A DNA stretch of 64,000 nucleotides from Enterovibrio coralii. Lineage in GTDB: Bacteria; Pseudomonadota; Gammaproteobacteria; Enterobacterales; Vibrionaceae. The DNA lies in contig NZ_LNTY01000006.1 of the NCBI RefSeq assembly GCF_001559595.1, forward strand, positions 682,001-746,000, in the 5' to 3' direction. This document shows, piece after piece, positions 19,480 through 28,928 of the stretch; the first letter of the stretch is position 1, and every line of letters begins with the position of its first letter. The notes beneath the pieces are model-generated. The model was given only the letters and a program-made list of their open reading frames with translations, had not been told where the DNA came from and ran no database searches. A program made the position numbers and the translations under genes.

Positions 19480-20531
19480 TTGGGCTTTGTGGTGGTTTCT
19501 CTGACCACCAGTTTTGCTTCTAACTCTTGATGTTCAGATGCATGCTCATCCTCTAATCTCGCCAGCAAATAGTCCGCCGCGCGCTGCCCCATCTCTTTTG
19601 ACGGTACATGCATCGTCGTCAAAGCAGGCTGAAAATGGGAAGACAGTGCGAGGTCGTCAAACCCAACAACAGAAATTTCTTCGGGAATCTTTATCCCTTG
19701 ATGTTGCGCTTCTAGCAATACGCCCATGGCAATAACGTCATTACCACATACAACCACCGAGGGTTTTGGCTCTCGGGCAAGCAGTTTTTTCATCATCTGA
19801 CGACTTTCCGAGAGATCGTAGCGGCATTCCATAATGCTTTCTTTAGGAATGGAAATCCCAGCTTTTTCCAGCGTGTCCAAGCACCCTTCTAATCTGTCCT
19901 TGGTACGATCATTGAAGTGAAGGATACCCGAAACCACCGCAAAATCTTTATGGCCTAAGTCTAAAAGATATTGTGTAAGCCGCGCTGATGCTTGGTGGTT
20001 ATTAAATCCAATACAAGGATGCCCCAACTCCGGTTTGTACGACCATGTATAGAGATAGGGAATTTGTTTCTTTTCAAGAATGTCGAATAGCTGAGGATGA
20101 TGCTCTGACCCCACCAGCATCAAACCTTCAACACCTCGCGTAACGAGCCGCTCGGCTTGCGCGAGTTCCTCATCCAATGAGTAATCTGAGCTAGCGATGA
20201 ACAGGGTAAAGCCTTTCTCCTGCAAACGGCGCTGGAATGCTTGAATACCCTCCGCGAAAATCGCGTTATCAAGCGTAGGAACAATCACCCCGATTGTCTT
20301 GGTGCGTTGAGACGCAAGTGCTTGAGCTGCACCATGCGGAATGTAACCTAATGCTTCGATAGCCTTTTGAATCAAGGCACCACGCTTCTCACTGACCGAG
20401 CTTTGGTTTGCTAAATAGCGAGATACAGTCGCGGTTGAGACACCCGCCTCCCTCGCAACATCCTCTGCTTTCGGCGAGTCAGATACACGTTTTTGTAAGC
20501 GTTTACGAGAAGATGCAATTTCTTTAGCCAT
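19461..20531 (-). CDS. LacI-family regulator, probable repressor of the DHPS operon
   Basis: A 356-residue regulator with a charged 20-residue leader, then the LacI helix-turn-helix (AEDVAREAGVSTATVSRYLA, residues about 22-41), hinge helix AAQALASQRT and a periplasmic-binding-type effector domain (TIGVIVPTLDNAIFAEGIQA; VVCGNDVIAMGVL; ISVVGFDDLALS). It is divergent from the transporter/catabolic genes, and the shared 240-base region carries two perfect palindromes, one with the CG-centred form typical of LacI operators. The regulated pathway is inferred from position. Known DHPS clusters in other bacteria carry other regulators, so this pairing is noteworthy. Confidence 0.92.
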   Translation of the reverse strand: MAKEIASSRKRLQKRVSDSPKAEDVAREAGVSTATVSRYLANQSSVSEKRGALIQKAIEALGYIPHGAAQALASQRTKTIGVIVPTLDNAIFAEGIQAFQRRLQEKGFTLFIASSDYSLDEELAQAERLVTRGVEGLMLVGSEHHPQLFDILEKKQIPYLYTWSYKPELGHPCIGFNNHQASARLTQYLLDLGHKDFAVVSGILHFNDRTKDRLEGCLDTLEKAGISIPKESIMECRYDLSESRQMMKKLLAREPKPSVVVCGNDVIAMGVLLEAQHQGIKIPEEISVVGFDDLALSSHFQPALTTMHVPSKEMGQRAADYLLARLEDEHASEHQELEAKLVVRETTTKPNKKAPA

Positions 20532-20597
20532 GACCCTGTTTTCTTTAAGTTCTTGTCAAAATCGTCTCATTTCTAAGCATTAGAGGAACTCTAGCTA

Positions 20598-20629
20598 ATT
20601 ATAGCTCTGTTGAAAAATTGTCCTGTCAA
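20598..20629 (-). promoter_or_regulatory. Candidate promoter of the LacI-family gene
   Basis: On the minus strand TATAAT (20603-20598) is a perfect -10. A TTGACA (20629-20624) lies upstream, but with a 20-base spacer, longer than the usual 17, so the -35 is doubtful. TTGACA is also one arm of the palindrome at 20623-20640, which would allow autoregulation. Confidence 0.4.
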
Positions 20630-20640
20630 AAACTTGACAG
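20623..20640. promoter_or_regulatory. Palindrome 1, candidate operator
   Basis: CTGTCAAAAACTTGACAG has perfect 7-base arms (CTGTCAA/TTGACAG) around AAAC. It lies in the divergent promoter region of the LacI gene and the sulfonate operon and contains TTGACA on each strand. It could bind the LacI protein or another dimeric factor; binding is inferred. Confidence 0.4.
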
Positions 20641-20667
20641 AGAAATTGTTCGGCAACTACGCTTCAA

Positions 20668-20685
20668 AATGTAACCGCTTACATT
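20668..20685. promoter_or_regulatory. Palindrome 2, LacI-type operator candidate
   Basis: AATGTAACCGCTTACATT has perfect 7-base arms (AATGTAA/TTACATT) around CCGC with a central CG step, the usual form of LacI-family operators. It lies about 100 bases before the first gene of the sulfonate operon and just upstream of the candidate -35, well placed for the adjacent LacI protein. Confidence 0.6.
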
Positions 20686-20692
20686 TAACATA

Positions 20693-20720
20693 TTCGTTAC
20701 ATTGCGGTTGGTGCTATAAC
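20693..20720 (+). promoter_or_regulatory. Candidate promoter of the DHPS operon
   Basis: TGCTATAAC at 20712-20720 is an extended -10 (TG-N-TATAAC) with a weak -35 (TTCGTT at 20693-20698, spacer 16). It is directly downstream of palindrome 2 and about 50 bases before the first start codon. Confidence 0.4.
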
Positions 20721-20772
20721 TAACAAATAAGTGACCACTTTGTGCAGTTACACATGTTATGAGGCTGAATGT

Positions 20773-21000
20773 ATGAGCTCTGTTTTTAACATCAAGAAGC
20801 GTTACTTACCTTCTTTATTTTTCTTTTCTCTCTACTTTCTCAATGTCATTGGCACAAAGATTCAGATTTCTTCAGGGGATACCACGATCTTTCGTGTTAA
20901 CGATGTTTGGGAGTTCATTTTGCTCCTGCTTACATCGTTGACTTTCGTTGTCGCAATGCTGTTTGCAGAGAAAGAAGCAGATAGACATTCGGCTAAGTAA
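20773..21000 (+). CDS. Small two-helix membrane protein preceding the TRAP transporter
   Basis: A 75-residue protein starting at ATG 20773 after GAGG (spacing 9): MSSVFNIKKRYLPSLFFFSL. Two hydrophobic stretches (residues about 10-27 and 46-64) flank a short polar loop with SSGDTTIFRVNDVWEF. It ends in the charged FAEKEADRHSAK. It is the first gene of the sulfonate operon, 28 bases before dctP. It is too short for a DctQ subunit, and dctQ is present separately. I do not recognise a family; an accessory role in transport is inferred only from position. Confidence 0.65.
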   Translation: MSSVFNIKKRYLPSLFFFSLYFLNVIGTKIQISSGDTTIFRVNDVWEFILLLLTSLTFVVAMLFAEKEADRHSAK

Positions 21001-21028
21001 CTATAAAACGCAGAAAGGAAGTAGATAT

Positions 21029-22182
21029 ATGTCTGTTCACCATAAGGATGACTCCCCACAGAGTGCAGAGCGTCGCCGTTTCCTGGAAATAGCCAAAAAA
21101 GCAGGTTTTACGGCAGCTGTCGTCGCAGGGGCCTCCGGGGCCTTGTTATCCTCGACAACAGCACAAGCTGCGGTTAACGAAGAACGAGAAAGACAGAAAC
21201 AAGCAAAATACACCATGACGATTGCGACGGCATACATCATTGGTGCATCTCGCAGCTACCCTATCATGCAACTCGATTTCAAAGAGAACATCCAAAACAT
21301 GACCAACGGCGCCGTTTACGTGAAACTGGCTCCGGGCGGTCAATTGGGTGCAGGTGGTGCACTTGCTCAGAAAGTACAAGCTGGCACCATTCAAGCGGCG
21401 CAACATTCACTTTCCAACTTTGCTCCTTTTGCGCCAGCGGTTGACCTTATCAACATTCCTTACTGGTGTGGTGAAAACCAAAAATTCATCAACCTTGTCA
21501 CGTCAGACGCGTGGAAAAAAGAGATCCACCCTAAAGTGGAAGCGAAAGGCTTCAAACCTTTATGGTATGTGGTGATCGACCACGTGTAGTCGCCTTGCGC
21601 AATGGCCTAGAAGGCCCAATAAAAACACCGGATCAGATGGAAGGTATTAAATTCCGCGTACCGGGCTCGAAGATCCTCCAGCAGTTCTATCGCCTGCTTG
21701 GTGCAAACCCAACTCCTGTTGCTTGGGGTGAAACGCCTTCAGCAATCAAACAGGGCGTTGCAGATGCACTTGACCCTTCCGTAGAAGCACTCAATGTATT
21801 CGGCTTTAAAGATGTCCTTTCGTGGGTCACGTTTAACCGTTCAGTGCCAGATTCACAGGTTTTTTCTTGCAACCTTGAATGGTTTAAGAGTTTACCGCCT
21901 GATATTCAAGAAGGCATTGAGTTTGCTAGTGAAGTCACCTCACTCCAGAACCTCGCGAAAGTGCCCGCTGCGCGCGCCTATGCCATGGCAGAACTGAGCA
22001 AAGCAGGTGTGCAGTTCTACGCACCGAATGAAGATGAAATGAAGCTTTGGGCGGCTAAAGCGGGTCATCAACTGCCAGAATGGGATTCATTCAAAACGCA
22101 ACTTGCGGGTTCTAAAGAAGCATTCAACAAGCTTCTCGATGCAGCAAACAACAACGACGGACCGTTTGTCCACGACGTTTAA
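21029..22182 (+). CDS. TRAP transporter substrate-binding protein DctP, probable DHPS binding (frameshifted near 21577)
   Basis: Periplasmic receptor of a tripartite ATP-independent transporter. The N-terminus has a twin-arginine signal (ERRRFLEIAKKAG followed by a hydrophobic stretch and TAQAA), so export is probably by Tat. The body shows the DctP pattern: MTNGAVYVKLAPGGQLGAGG, FRVPGSKILQQFYRLLGANP with PVAWGETPSAIKQGVADA. The frame stops after YVVIDHV at 21589 and continues one frame over as RVVALRNGLEGPIKTPDQME. Restoring a C (GACCAC to GACCCAC) gives VIDPRVVALR and about 384 residues. Neighbouring hpsN and suyAB point to DHPS or sulfolactate as ligand. Confidence 0.88.
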
Positions 22183-22196
22183 AAGCTGAGTAAACC

Positions 22197-22236
22197 GCCG
22201 TTTGGGTGAGGATACCTCCAAGCTCACCCAAACGGC
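22197..22236 (+). other. Perfect 14-bp intergenic hairpin between dctP and dctQ
   Basis: GCCGTTTGGGTGAG (22197-22210) pairs without mismatch with CTCACCCAAACGGC (22223-22236) around a 12-base loop. No T run follows directly, so full termination is unlikely. Stems in this place between binding-protein and membrane-subunit genes often stabilise the upstream message, giving more binding protein than permease (inference). Confidence 0.7.
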
Positions 22237-22272
22237 CTCTCTCGCTTTCTCACCTGATGTTGGACGAACGAA

Positions 22273-22785
22273 ATGAATTTCTTAAAACAAATCGATGAAA
22301 ATGGTGAACGGTGGTTGCTGCTCTTCTTCTACACCACCATCGTCATCACCATTGCAATGGAAGTACTGCGACGCTTTGTCTTTAGCTACTCCTCAATCTG
22401 GGGAGAGGAAGTCGCTCGTTATGCATTTATCTATCTCGCTTGGGTGGGTGCCTCCGCAGCCGTAAAAGAACGTGCGCATATTCGCATTGACGTGTTGCTT
22501 CACTACCTACCAAACCGTGGCAAAGCAGCGATTTATCTGCTTGGCGATGTAGCGACCTTTATCGTGGCTATCTTTGCCCTTTATTGGTCAATCCACCCTA
22601 TCGAAATCTCGCTGAAATTCGGGTCAGTGACACACGGCTTAGGGATAAGTCAGGCCTGGTTCATGGCAGCGGTACCGTTAGGTTTCTCCATGATGATATT
22701 CCGACTGTTGCAATCGATGCGACGGGACATTCGCAGCCTTACTCAGAACACGCCTGTGTTCGAAGGCAACAAGTTGTTTGATTAG
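22273..22785 (+). CDS. TRAP transporter small membrane subunit DctQ
   Basis: A 170-residue inner-membrane protein with four hydrophobic helices. The DctQ hallmarks WGEEVARYAFIYLAWVGAS and KERAHIRIDVL are present. It joins DctM to form the sodium-coupled permease fed by the DctP receptor. It lies 9 bases before dctM and clearly in one operon. The cytoplasmic tail is short (RRDIRSLTQNTPVFEGNKL). Confidence 0.93.
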   Translation: MNFLKQIDENGERWLLLFFYTTIVITIAMEVLRRFVFSYSSIWGEEVARYAFIYLAWVGASAAVKERAHIRIDVLLHYLPNRGKAAIYLLGDVATFIVAIFALYWSIHPIEISLKFGSVTHGLGISQAWFMAAVPLGFSMMIFRLLQSMRRDIRSLTQNTPVFEGNKLFD

Positions 22786-22794
22786 GGGGCAAGG

Positions 22795-24102
22795 ATGCTG
22801 AATTACTACGTTCAACAAACCTCCATCGAACTTGGTTGGGAGTTTTATGGCCCCGTGATCGCGATGTTGGTGCTGATTGCACTGGCTGTTCCGGTCTGGG
22901 TATCACTAGGGTTAGGTTCAATTGCCCTGCTCTTTATTACTGAAGTATTACCACTGTCGCTGTTCGGTGAATCACTGTTTGATGGCATCGATGCATTCGC
23001 ACTGATTGCTGTACCACTTTTTATCCTGACAGGTGACGTGCTCGTTCGTACTGGTTTATCCAACAAACTGCTCGATGTCGCAGAGGCCAGTGTGGGTGGA
23101 GCACGAGCAGGCTTTGGTAGTGCAACGGTACTTGGTTGTGGCTTCTTCGCCTGCATCTCAGGTTCAGATGCTGCGGGTGCCGCGGCTGTTGGTCGAATGA
23201 CCATCGACAGATTGGTACAACAAGGTTATCCAAAGCCTTACGCATGTGCGTTGGTTGCAGCAGGTGCGTGTACAGGGATCCTTATTCCGCCATCCATCGC
23301 TTACATCATCATTGGTCTGGTACTGGGGATTTCCGCGTCAACGTTGTTCTTAGCTGCCGCCGTGCCCGGCATCATGGTCATGATGGCGATTATGCTGACT
23401 AACGTAGTGATGAACCGTATTCATGGGTATGAAAACGCTCGCCACGGCTTCTCGATTAAACGTTGGCTTTCAGTGGTCATCGACGCGCGCTACGCACTCT
23501 TGGTGCCAGTCATTATTCTTGGCGGTATCTACACTGGTGTGTTCACGCCGACAGAAGCAGCGGCAGTAGCAGTGGTCGTTACTATCATCATTGGTCTGTT
23601 CCAAGGCACGCTAAAAATCAGTGACTTTCCGAAAATGCTGGAAAGTTCAGCCAAAGTGAATGGTGTCATTCTGCCCATTATCGCGCTCAGTTTGCCGCTG
23701 GCACAGACACTAGCAGCACTCGAAGTGCCACAGGCATTCGTACAAACCATGACCTCATTTACGGATAGCCGTACGGTTCTGATCCTTATCATGATCGGCA
23801 TCCTTATCGTGGCGGGTTGTTTCATGGAAACAACTCCGAACATTTTGATTCTTTCACCCATACTGCTTCCGCTCGCGAGGGAGATTGGTATGGCCGATGT
23901 GCAATTCTGCATCATGATGGTAACGGCTCTCGGCGTGGGCTTTATTACCCCACCACTTGGGCTAAACCTCTTTGTTGTATCTGGAATAACCGGGACCTCG
24001 GTTCTTAAGATTGCGGCGCGATCGGGGCCTTACGTTATCTCCATGCTGACAGTAGTTCTCTTACTGGCATTTATCCCTGAGCTTTCGCTCTGGGCACTGT
24101 GA
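22795..24102 (+). CDS. TRAP transporter large permease DctM
   Basis: A 435-residue inner-membrane protein with about 12 hydrophobic segments. DctM signatures are visible: ALIAVPLFILTGDVLVRTGL, GSDAAGAAAVGRMTIDRLVQ, IPPSIAYIIIGLVLGIS, FTPTEAAAVAVV and PPLGLNLFVVSGI. It catalyses sodium-driven uptake of the acid delivered by DctP. With its neighbours it is the probable importer of DHPS (HpsKLM-like) or sulfolactate (SlcHFG-like); the sequence alone does not decide which. Confidence 0.94.
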   Translation: MLNYYVQQTSIELGWEFYGPVIAMLVLIALAVPVWVSLGLGSIALLFITEVLPLSLFGESLFDGIDAFALIAVPLFILTGDVLVRTGLSNKLLDVAEASVGGARAGFGSATVLGCGFFACISGSDAAGAAAVGRMTIDRLVQQGYPKPYACALVAAGACTGILIPPSIAYIIIGLVLGISASTLFLAAAVPGIMVMMAIMLTNVVMNRIHGYENARHGFSIKRWLSVVIDARYALLVPVIILGGIYTGVFTPTEAAAVAVVVTIIIGLFQGTLKISDFPKMLESSAKVNGVILPIIALSLPLAQTLAALEVPQAFVQTMTSFTDSRTVLILIMIGILIVAGCFMETTPNILILSPILLPLAREIGMADVQFCIMMVTALGVGFITPPLGLNLFVVSGITGTSVLKIAARSGPYVISMLTVVLLLAFIPELSLWAL

Positions 24103-25497
<1,395 letters not shown>

Positions 25498-25529
25498 GCA
25501 AGGTAACCCGAATACGCAAGGAGCTATGA

Positions 25530-26306
25530 ATGACAGGCAATGCAATCGACCATCTTTTTAACTTAAGCGGCAACGTGGCCTTGGTTACGGGTGCGGGCTC
25601 TGGCATCGGCCAGCGCATGGCTTATGCCCTCGCACAAGCAGGTGCAAACGTTGTGCTTGCTGGCCGCCATCCCGAAACACTGGCGCAAACTGCTGCGCTT
25701 ATTGCCGGAAATGGTGGTGATTCAGCCATTGAAACGGTGGACTTGCTCAAGCGAGATGGCCTGTCTGACTTTGTTGATAATGCGTCAAAGCATTTCGGGG
25801 CACCTGGCATTTTGGTAAACGCGGCTGGCGTGAATTTGCGCCAGCCTGCCGATGAGATTTCTATCGAGGCTTGGGACATGACAATCAACCTCAATCTGTC
25901 TGTCCCCTTTTTCCTCGCCAAAGCCTGTTTGCCTGGCATGCGTGAAAAAGGTCGGGGAAAAATCATCAATATTGGCTCACTTCAATCCTATCGCGCATTC
26001 GCTAATTCCGTGCCTTACGGTGCTTCAAAAGGTGGGGTCGCACAACTGACCCGCGCCATGGCGGAAGCATGGTCTAAAGAAGGTATTACCACCAACGCCA
26101 TCGCGCCAGGATTTTTCCAAACGCCACTTACCGAAAAGGTATTTAGTGACGATTCACTCTCGAAACACCACGCGTCGATGACAACCATTGGGCGAAACGG
26201 TGAGTTGGAAGATTTTGATGGTTTGACGATTTTCCTCGCTTCGCGGGCATCTGACTACATCAGCGGGCAAATGATCTCTTTAGATGGCGGCTATACGGCG
26301 AAGTGA
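25530..26306 (+). CDS. SDR-family dehydrogenase, probable DHPS 2-dehydrogenase (HpsO/HpsP-like)
   Basis: A 258-residue classical short-chain dehydrogenase with TGAGSGIG at residues 20-27, NAAGVN, a catalytic serine in NIGSLQSY, YGASKGG (Tyr-x-x-x-Lys) and the C-terminal ISGQMISLDGGYTAK. AAGGAG precedes ATG 25530. In described DHPS degraders two 2-dehydrogenases interconvert the DHPS enantiomers through the ketone so that both reach the R-specific HpsN. This gene and the following zinc dehydrogenase fill that place. The exact letter (HpsO or HpsP) and stereospecificity cannot be read from sequence. Confidence 0.82.
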   Translation: MTGNAIDHLFNLSGNVALVTGAGSGIGQRMAYALAQAGANVVLAGRHPETLAQTAALIAGNGGDSAIETVDLLKRDGLSDFVDNASKHFGAPGILVNAAGVNLRQPADEISIEAWDMTINLNLSVPFFLAKACLPGMREKGRGKIINIGSLQSYRAFANSVPYGASKGGVAQLTRAMAEAWSKEGITTNAIAPGFFQTPLTEKVFSDDSLSKHHASMTTIGRNGELEDFDGLTIFLASRASDYISGQMISLDGGYTAK

Positions 26307-26322
26307 GCACAAGGAAGTAACC

Positions 26323-27330
26323 ATGAACATGAAAGCACTGGTGTATACCGGACCAAATCAAATGACGTATCGCGAAGAGCCGATGCCAACCCCAAAAGAT
26401 GGAGAAGTCTTAGTAGAAATTTCCGCTGTGGGCATCTGCGGCTCTGATCTTCACGCCTACCTTGGTCACGATGAGCGTCGCCCTGCCCCACTCATATTGG
26501 GGCATGAAGGAGCGGGCATTGTGAGAAGCGGCGAGATGGAAGGTCAGGCGGTAGTGATCAATCCACTGGTGAGCTGCGGCGAGTGTGAGTTTTGCCTGAC
26601 TGGTTATGCCAACCAATGCAGCAAACGAGAAATTATTTCCATGCCACCGCGTGAAGGCGCATTTGCTGAATTTGTGGCGATTCCAAAACGGAATCTCGTG
26701 CCCGTCCCTGATGGCATGTCATTAACCATCGCCTCTTTGGCCGAGCCTATTGCTACGGGGTGGCACGCTGTCACCAAATGCGCACAGCTAAGCAAAAGAC
26801 CACTCGTGGAATGCAAAGCACTGGTTTATGGCGGAGGGGCTGTAGGACTGGCAGCCGCGCTGTCGCTCAATGCCCAAGGCTGCAAACACATTGTGCTTGC
26901 TGAAACCAATGCCCTTCGTCGCGCCACCGTTGAAAAGGCAGATATTTGCGAGGTATTCGACCCAACCACAGACAGTGCGCCAACACCGAACAGCATCGAC
27001 TTGGTGGTGGATTGTGTCGGTAACAAACACACAAGAATGGGGGCTTCTGAAGCGGTCAAACCAGGCGGCGTGATCATTCATGTCGGGTTGCAAGACCGCC
27101 TCGAAGGTCTCGATGTTCGAAAATTTACGCTGCAAGAAGTGACGTTTGCTGGCAGCTACACCTACACCATGCAGGACTTCAAAGCGACGCTAGAAGCCAT
27201 GCATAACGGCGCGCTAGGCGCGTTGGACTGGATTCAGGAGCGTCCGCTCAACGAAGGTGCGGATGCTTTTGACGATTTACTTAACGGGCGCATTGCTGCG
27301 GCGAAAGTCGTTTTACGACCTGAAGAGTAA
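26323..27330 (+). CDS. Zinc-dependent alcohol dehydrogenase, probable DHPS 2-dehydrogenase (HpsO/HpsP-like)
   Basis: A 335-residue MDR-family enzyme. GICGSDLHAYLGHD gives the catalytic-zinc cysteine, LILGHEGAGIV the GHE motif, and CGECEFCLTGYANQC the four structural-zinc cysteines. The Rossmann half starts LVYGGGAVGLAAALSLNAQG. The ATG at 26323 follows AAGGAAG; a longer frame from 26284 would overlap the SDR gene and lacks a site. With the SDR it probably racemises DHPS by oxidation and reduction at C2. It overlaps no neighbour and lies 16 bases after the SDR stop. Confidence 0.82.
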   Translation: MNMKALVYTGPNQMTYREEPMPTPKDGEVLVEISAVGICGSDLHAYLGHDERRPAPLILGHEGAGIVRSGEMEGQAVVINPLVSCGECEFCLTGYANQCSKREIISMPPREGAFAEFVAIPKRNLVPVPDGMSLTIASLAEPIATGWHAVTKCAQLSKRPLVECKALVYGGGAVGLAAALSLNAQGCKHIVLAETNALRRATVEKADICEVFDPTTDSAPTPNSIDLVVDCVGNKHTRMGASEAVKPGGVIIHVGLQDRLEGLDVRKFTLQEVTFAGSYTYTMQDFKATLEAMHNGALGALDWIQERPLNEGADAFDDLLNGRIAAAKVVLRPEE

Positions 27331-27371
27331 CCCAAGAAAAGAAAGACCGTTTATTTCAAAAGGAGATGAAA

Positions 27372-27659
27372 ATGCAAAAACCAGATTTTCTCGTCCACGA
27401 TTCGACCGACTCCGTCGGCGTGATTGTGGTTGAGGGCTTAGAAGCTGGCCAAACGCTTGTGGGATGGGTGATGGACACGGATTCAACCATCGAAGTCCTA
27501 GCTCTGGATGCGATCCCACTCGGCCATAAAGTTGCGCTCAATGACATCAAGAATGGCGATACCATTCTGAAGTACGACAACGATATCGGCAAAGCAGTCG
27601 CGGACATCGCTAAAGGCGGACATGTTCACGTTCAAAACGTTAAAACTAAGAGGTGGTAA
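27372..27659 (+). CDS. suyA: (R)-sulfolactate sulfo-lyase, small subunit SuyA
   Basis: A 95-residue SAF-domain protein (UxaA N-terminal type): DFLVHDSTDSVGVIVVEGLE, IPLGHKVAL and NDIGKAVADI, the usual I-x-Y-x-x-x-I-G pattern. With SuyB it eliminates sulfite from (R)-sulfolactate to give pyruvate. AGGAG at 27361-27365 favours the second ATG at 27372 (MQKPDF) over the one at 27366. Three bases separate its stop from suyB, so the two subunits are made together. Confidence 0.93.
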   Translation: MQKPDFLVHDSTDSVGVIVVEGLEAGQTLVGWVMDTDSTIEVLALDAIPLGHKVALNDIKNGDTILKYDNDIGKAVADIAKGGHVHVQNVKTKRW

Positions 27660-27662
27660 GCC

Positions 27663-28832
27663 ATGAGCAACTATAAATTTATGGGCTATCGCCGCGAAAA
27701 TGGCCGTGTCGGTGTACGTAACCATGTCATTATCCTGCCATTGGACGATTTGTCGAACGCGGCATGTGAAGCTGTGGCAAATAACATCAAAGGCACGCTG
27801 GCAATTCCTCACCCTTATGGACGTTTGCAGTTCGGTGAAGATTTGGAGCTCCACTTCCGCACCTTGATTGGAACAGGCTGCAACCCAAATGTCGCGGCAG
27901 TGGTTGTTATCGGTATTGAGCCTGAGTGGACAGCGCGTGTTGTTGAAGGTATCGCCGAATCAGGCAAGCCAGTTCAAGGTTTCGCTATCGAGCAAAACGG
28001 TGACATCAACACCATTGCTTCTGCGTCTCGCGTAGCAAAAGAGTACGTCCAAGCAGCAAGCGAACTCACACGTGAAGAATGTGATGTTAGCGAACTATGG
28101 ATTTCAATGAAATGTGGCGAATCAGACACTACATCAGGGCTAGCGGCAAATCCAACAGTCGGTAACCTTTGTGACAAGCTCTCTGCGCAAGGTGCGACCC
28201 TGTGTTTCGGTGAAACATCTGAATTAACTGGTGCAGAGCAAATTTGTGCGACACGTGCGGTTTCGCCAGAAATTGGTGAGAAGTTCCTCAAAACGTGGCA
28301 GGCATATATGGATGAAGTTATCGAGCCACACAAAACATCCGATCTGTCTGACAGCCAACCAACCAAAGGAAACATCTTGGGTGGCTTAACCACCATCGAA
28401 GAGAAGGCATTTGGTAACTACCAGAAAATTGGTAAAACCACGCAGTTTGTTGACGTACTGACACCTGCTGAAAGACCAGCAGCAGGCCCAGGTCTTTACT
28501 TTATGGACACGTCATCAGCCGCGGCAGAGTGTGTGACGTTGCAAGCCGCCGCGGGTTTTGCCGTTCACCTGTTCCCAACCGGACAAGGTAACGTTATCGG
28601 CAACCCAATTGTGCCAGTTATCAAGATCACTGCGAACCCGCGCACCGTGCGTACCATGGGAGAGCACATTGATGTCGACGTTTCTGGCATTCTCGCTCGC
28701 GAACTGAACATGGACTCTGCGGGTGATGCCCTGATCGACATGACGCTTCGTACCGCAAACGGCCGTTACACGGCAGCGGAGTCATTGGGTCACCGCGAAT
28801 TCGTGCTAACCAAGCTATACCGAAGCGCATAA
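27663..28832 (+). CDS. suyB: (R)-sulfolactate sulfo-lyase, large subunit SuyB
   Basis: A 389-residue enzyme of the UxaA/altronate-dehydratase large-subunit family: [20 protein letters not shown] at the start, [15 protein letters not shown], the metal/cysteine motif [61 protein letters not shown] and [20 protein letters not shown]. The absence of sugar-acid genes and the presence of hpsN and a sulfite-exporter-like gene identify it as SuyB. The reaction releases sulfite and pyruvate, so this gene supplies the carbon yield of the pathway. A hairpin terminator follows. Confidence 0.93.
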   Translation: MSNYKFMGYRRENGRVGVRNHVIILPLDDLSNAACEAVANNIKGTLAIPHPYGRLQFGEDLELHFRTLIGTGCNPNVAAVVVIGIEPEWTARVVEGIAESGKPVQGFAIEQNGDINTIASASRVAKEYVQAASELTREECDVSELWISMKCGESDTTSGLAANPTVGNLCDKLSAQGATLCFGETSELTGAEQICATRAVSPEIGEKFLKTWQAYMDEVIEPHKTSDLSDSQPTKGNILGGLTTIEEKAFGNYQKIGKTTQFVDVLTPAERPAAGPGLYFMDTSSAAAECVTLQAAAGFAVHLFPTGQGNVIGNPIVPVIKITANPRTVRTMGEHIDVDVSGILARELNMDSAGDALIDMTLRTANGRYTAAESLGHREFVLTKLYRSA

Positions 28833-28841
28833 GCGCAAACC

Positions 28842-28875
28842 AAAGGTGCTGAGAAATCAGCACCTTTCCTTTTCT
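28842..28875 (+). terminator. Hairpin terminator after suyB
   Basis: AAAGGTGCTGA/TCAGCACCTTT is an 11-bp perfect stem with GAAA between its arms, followed by CCTTTTCT. It should end or attenuate most transcripts of the hps-suy operon before the ComC-like gene. Confidence 0.75.
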
Positions 28876-28928
28876 ATTGTTGGGTGCCTTATTTGTAGAA
28901 GGACAATTCAGATTTTCTGGAGGTCGTT

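Noticed and set aside
20720..20772. CRP site around TGTGCAGTTACACA
   Set aside because: The half-sites are too close (14 bases in place of 16), so it does not fit the CRP consensus.
27372..28832. Altronate or galactarate dehydratase (UxaA/GarD)
   Set aside because: Subunits are split as SuyA and SuyB and accompanied by hpsN and a YeiH gene, with no sugar-acid genes.
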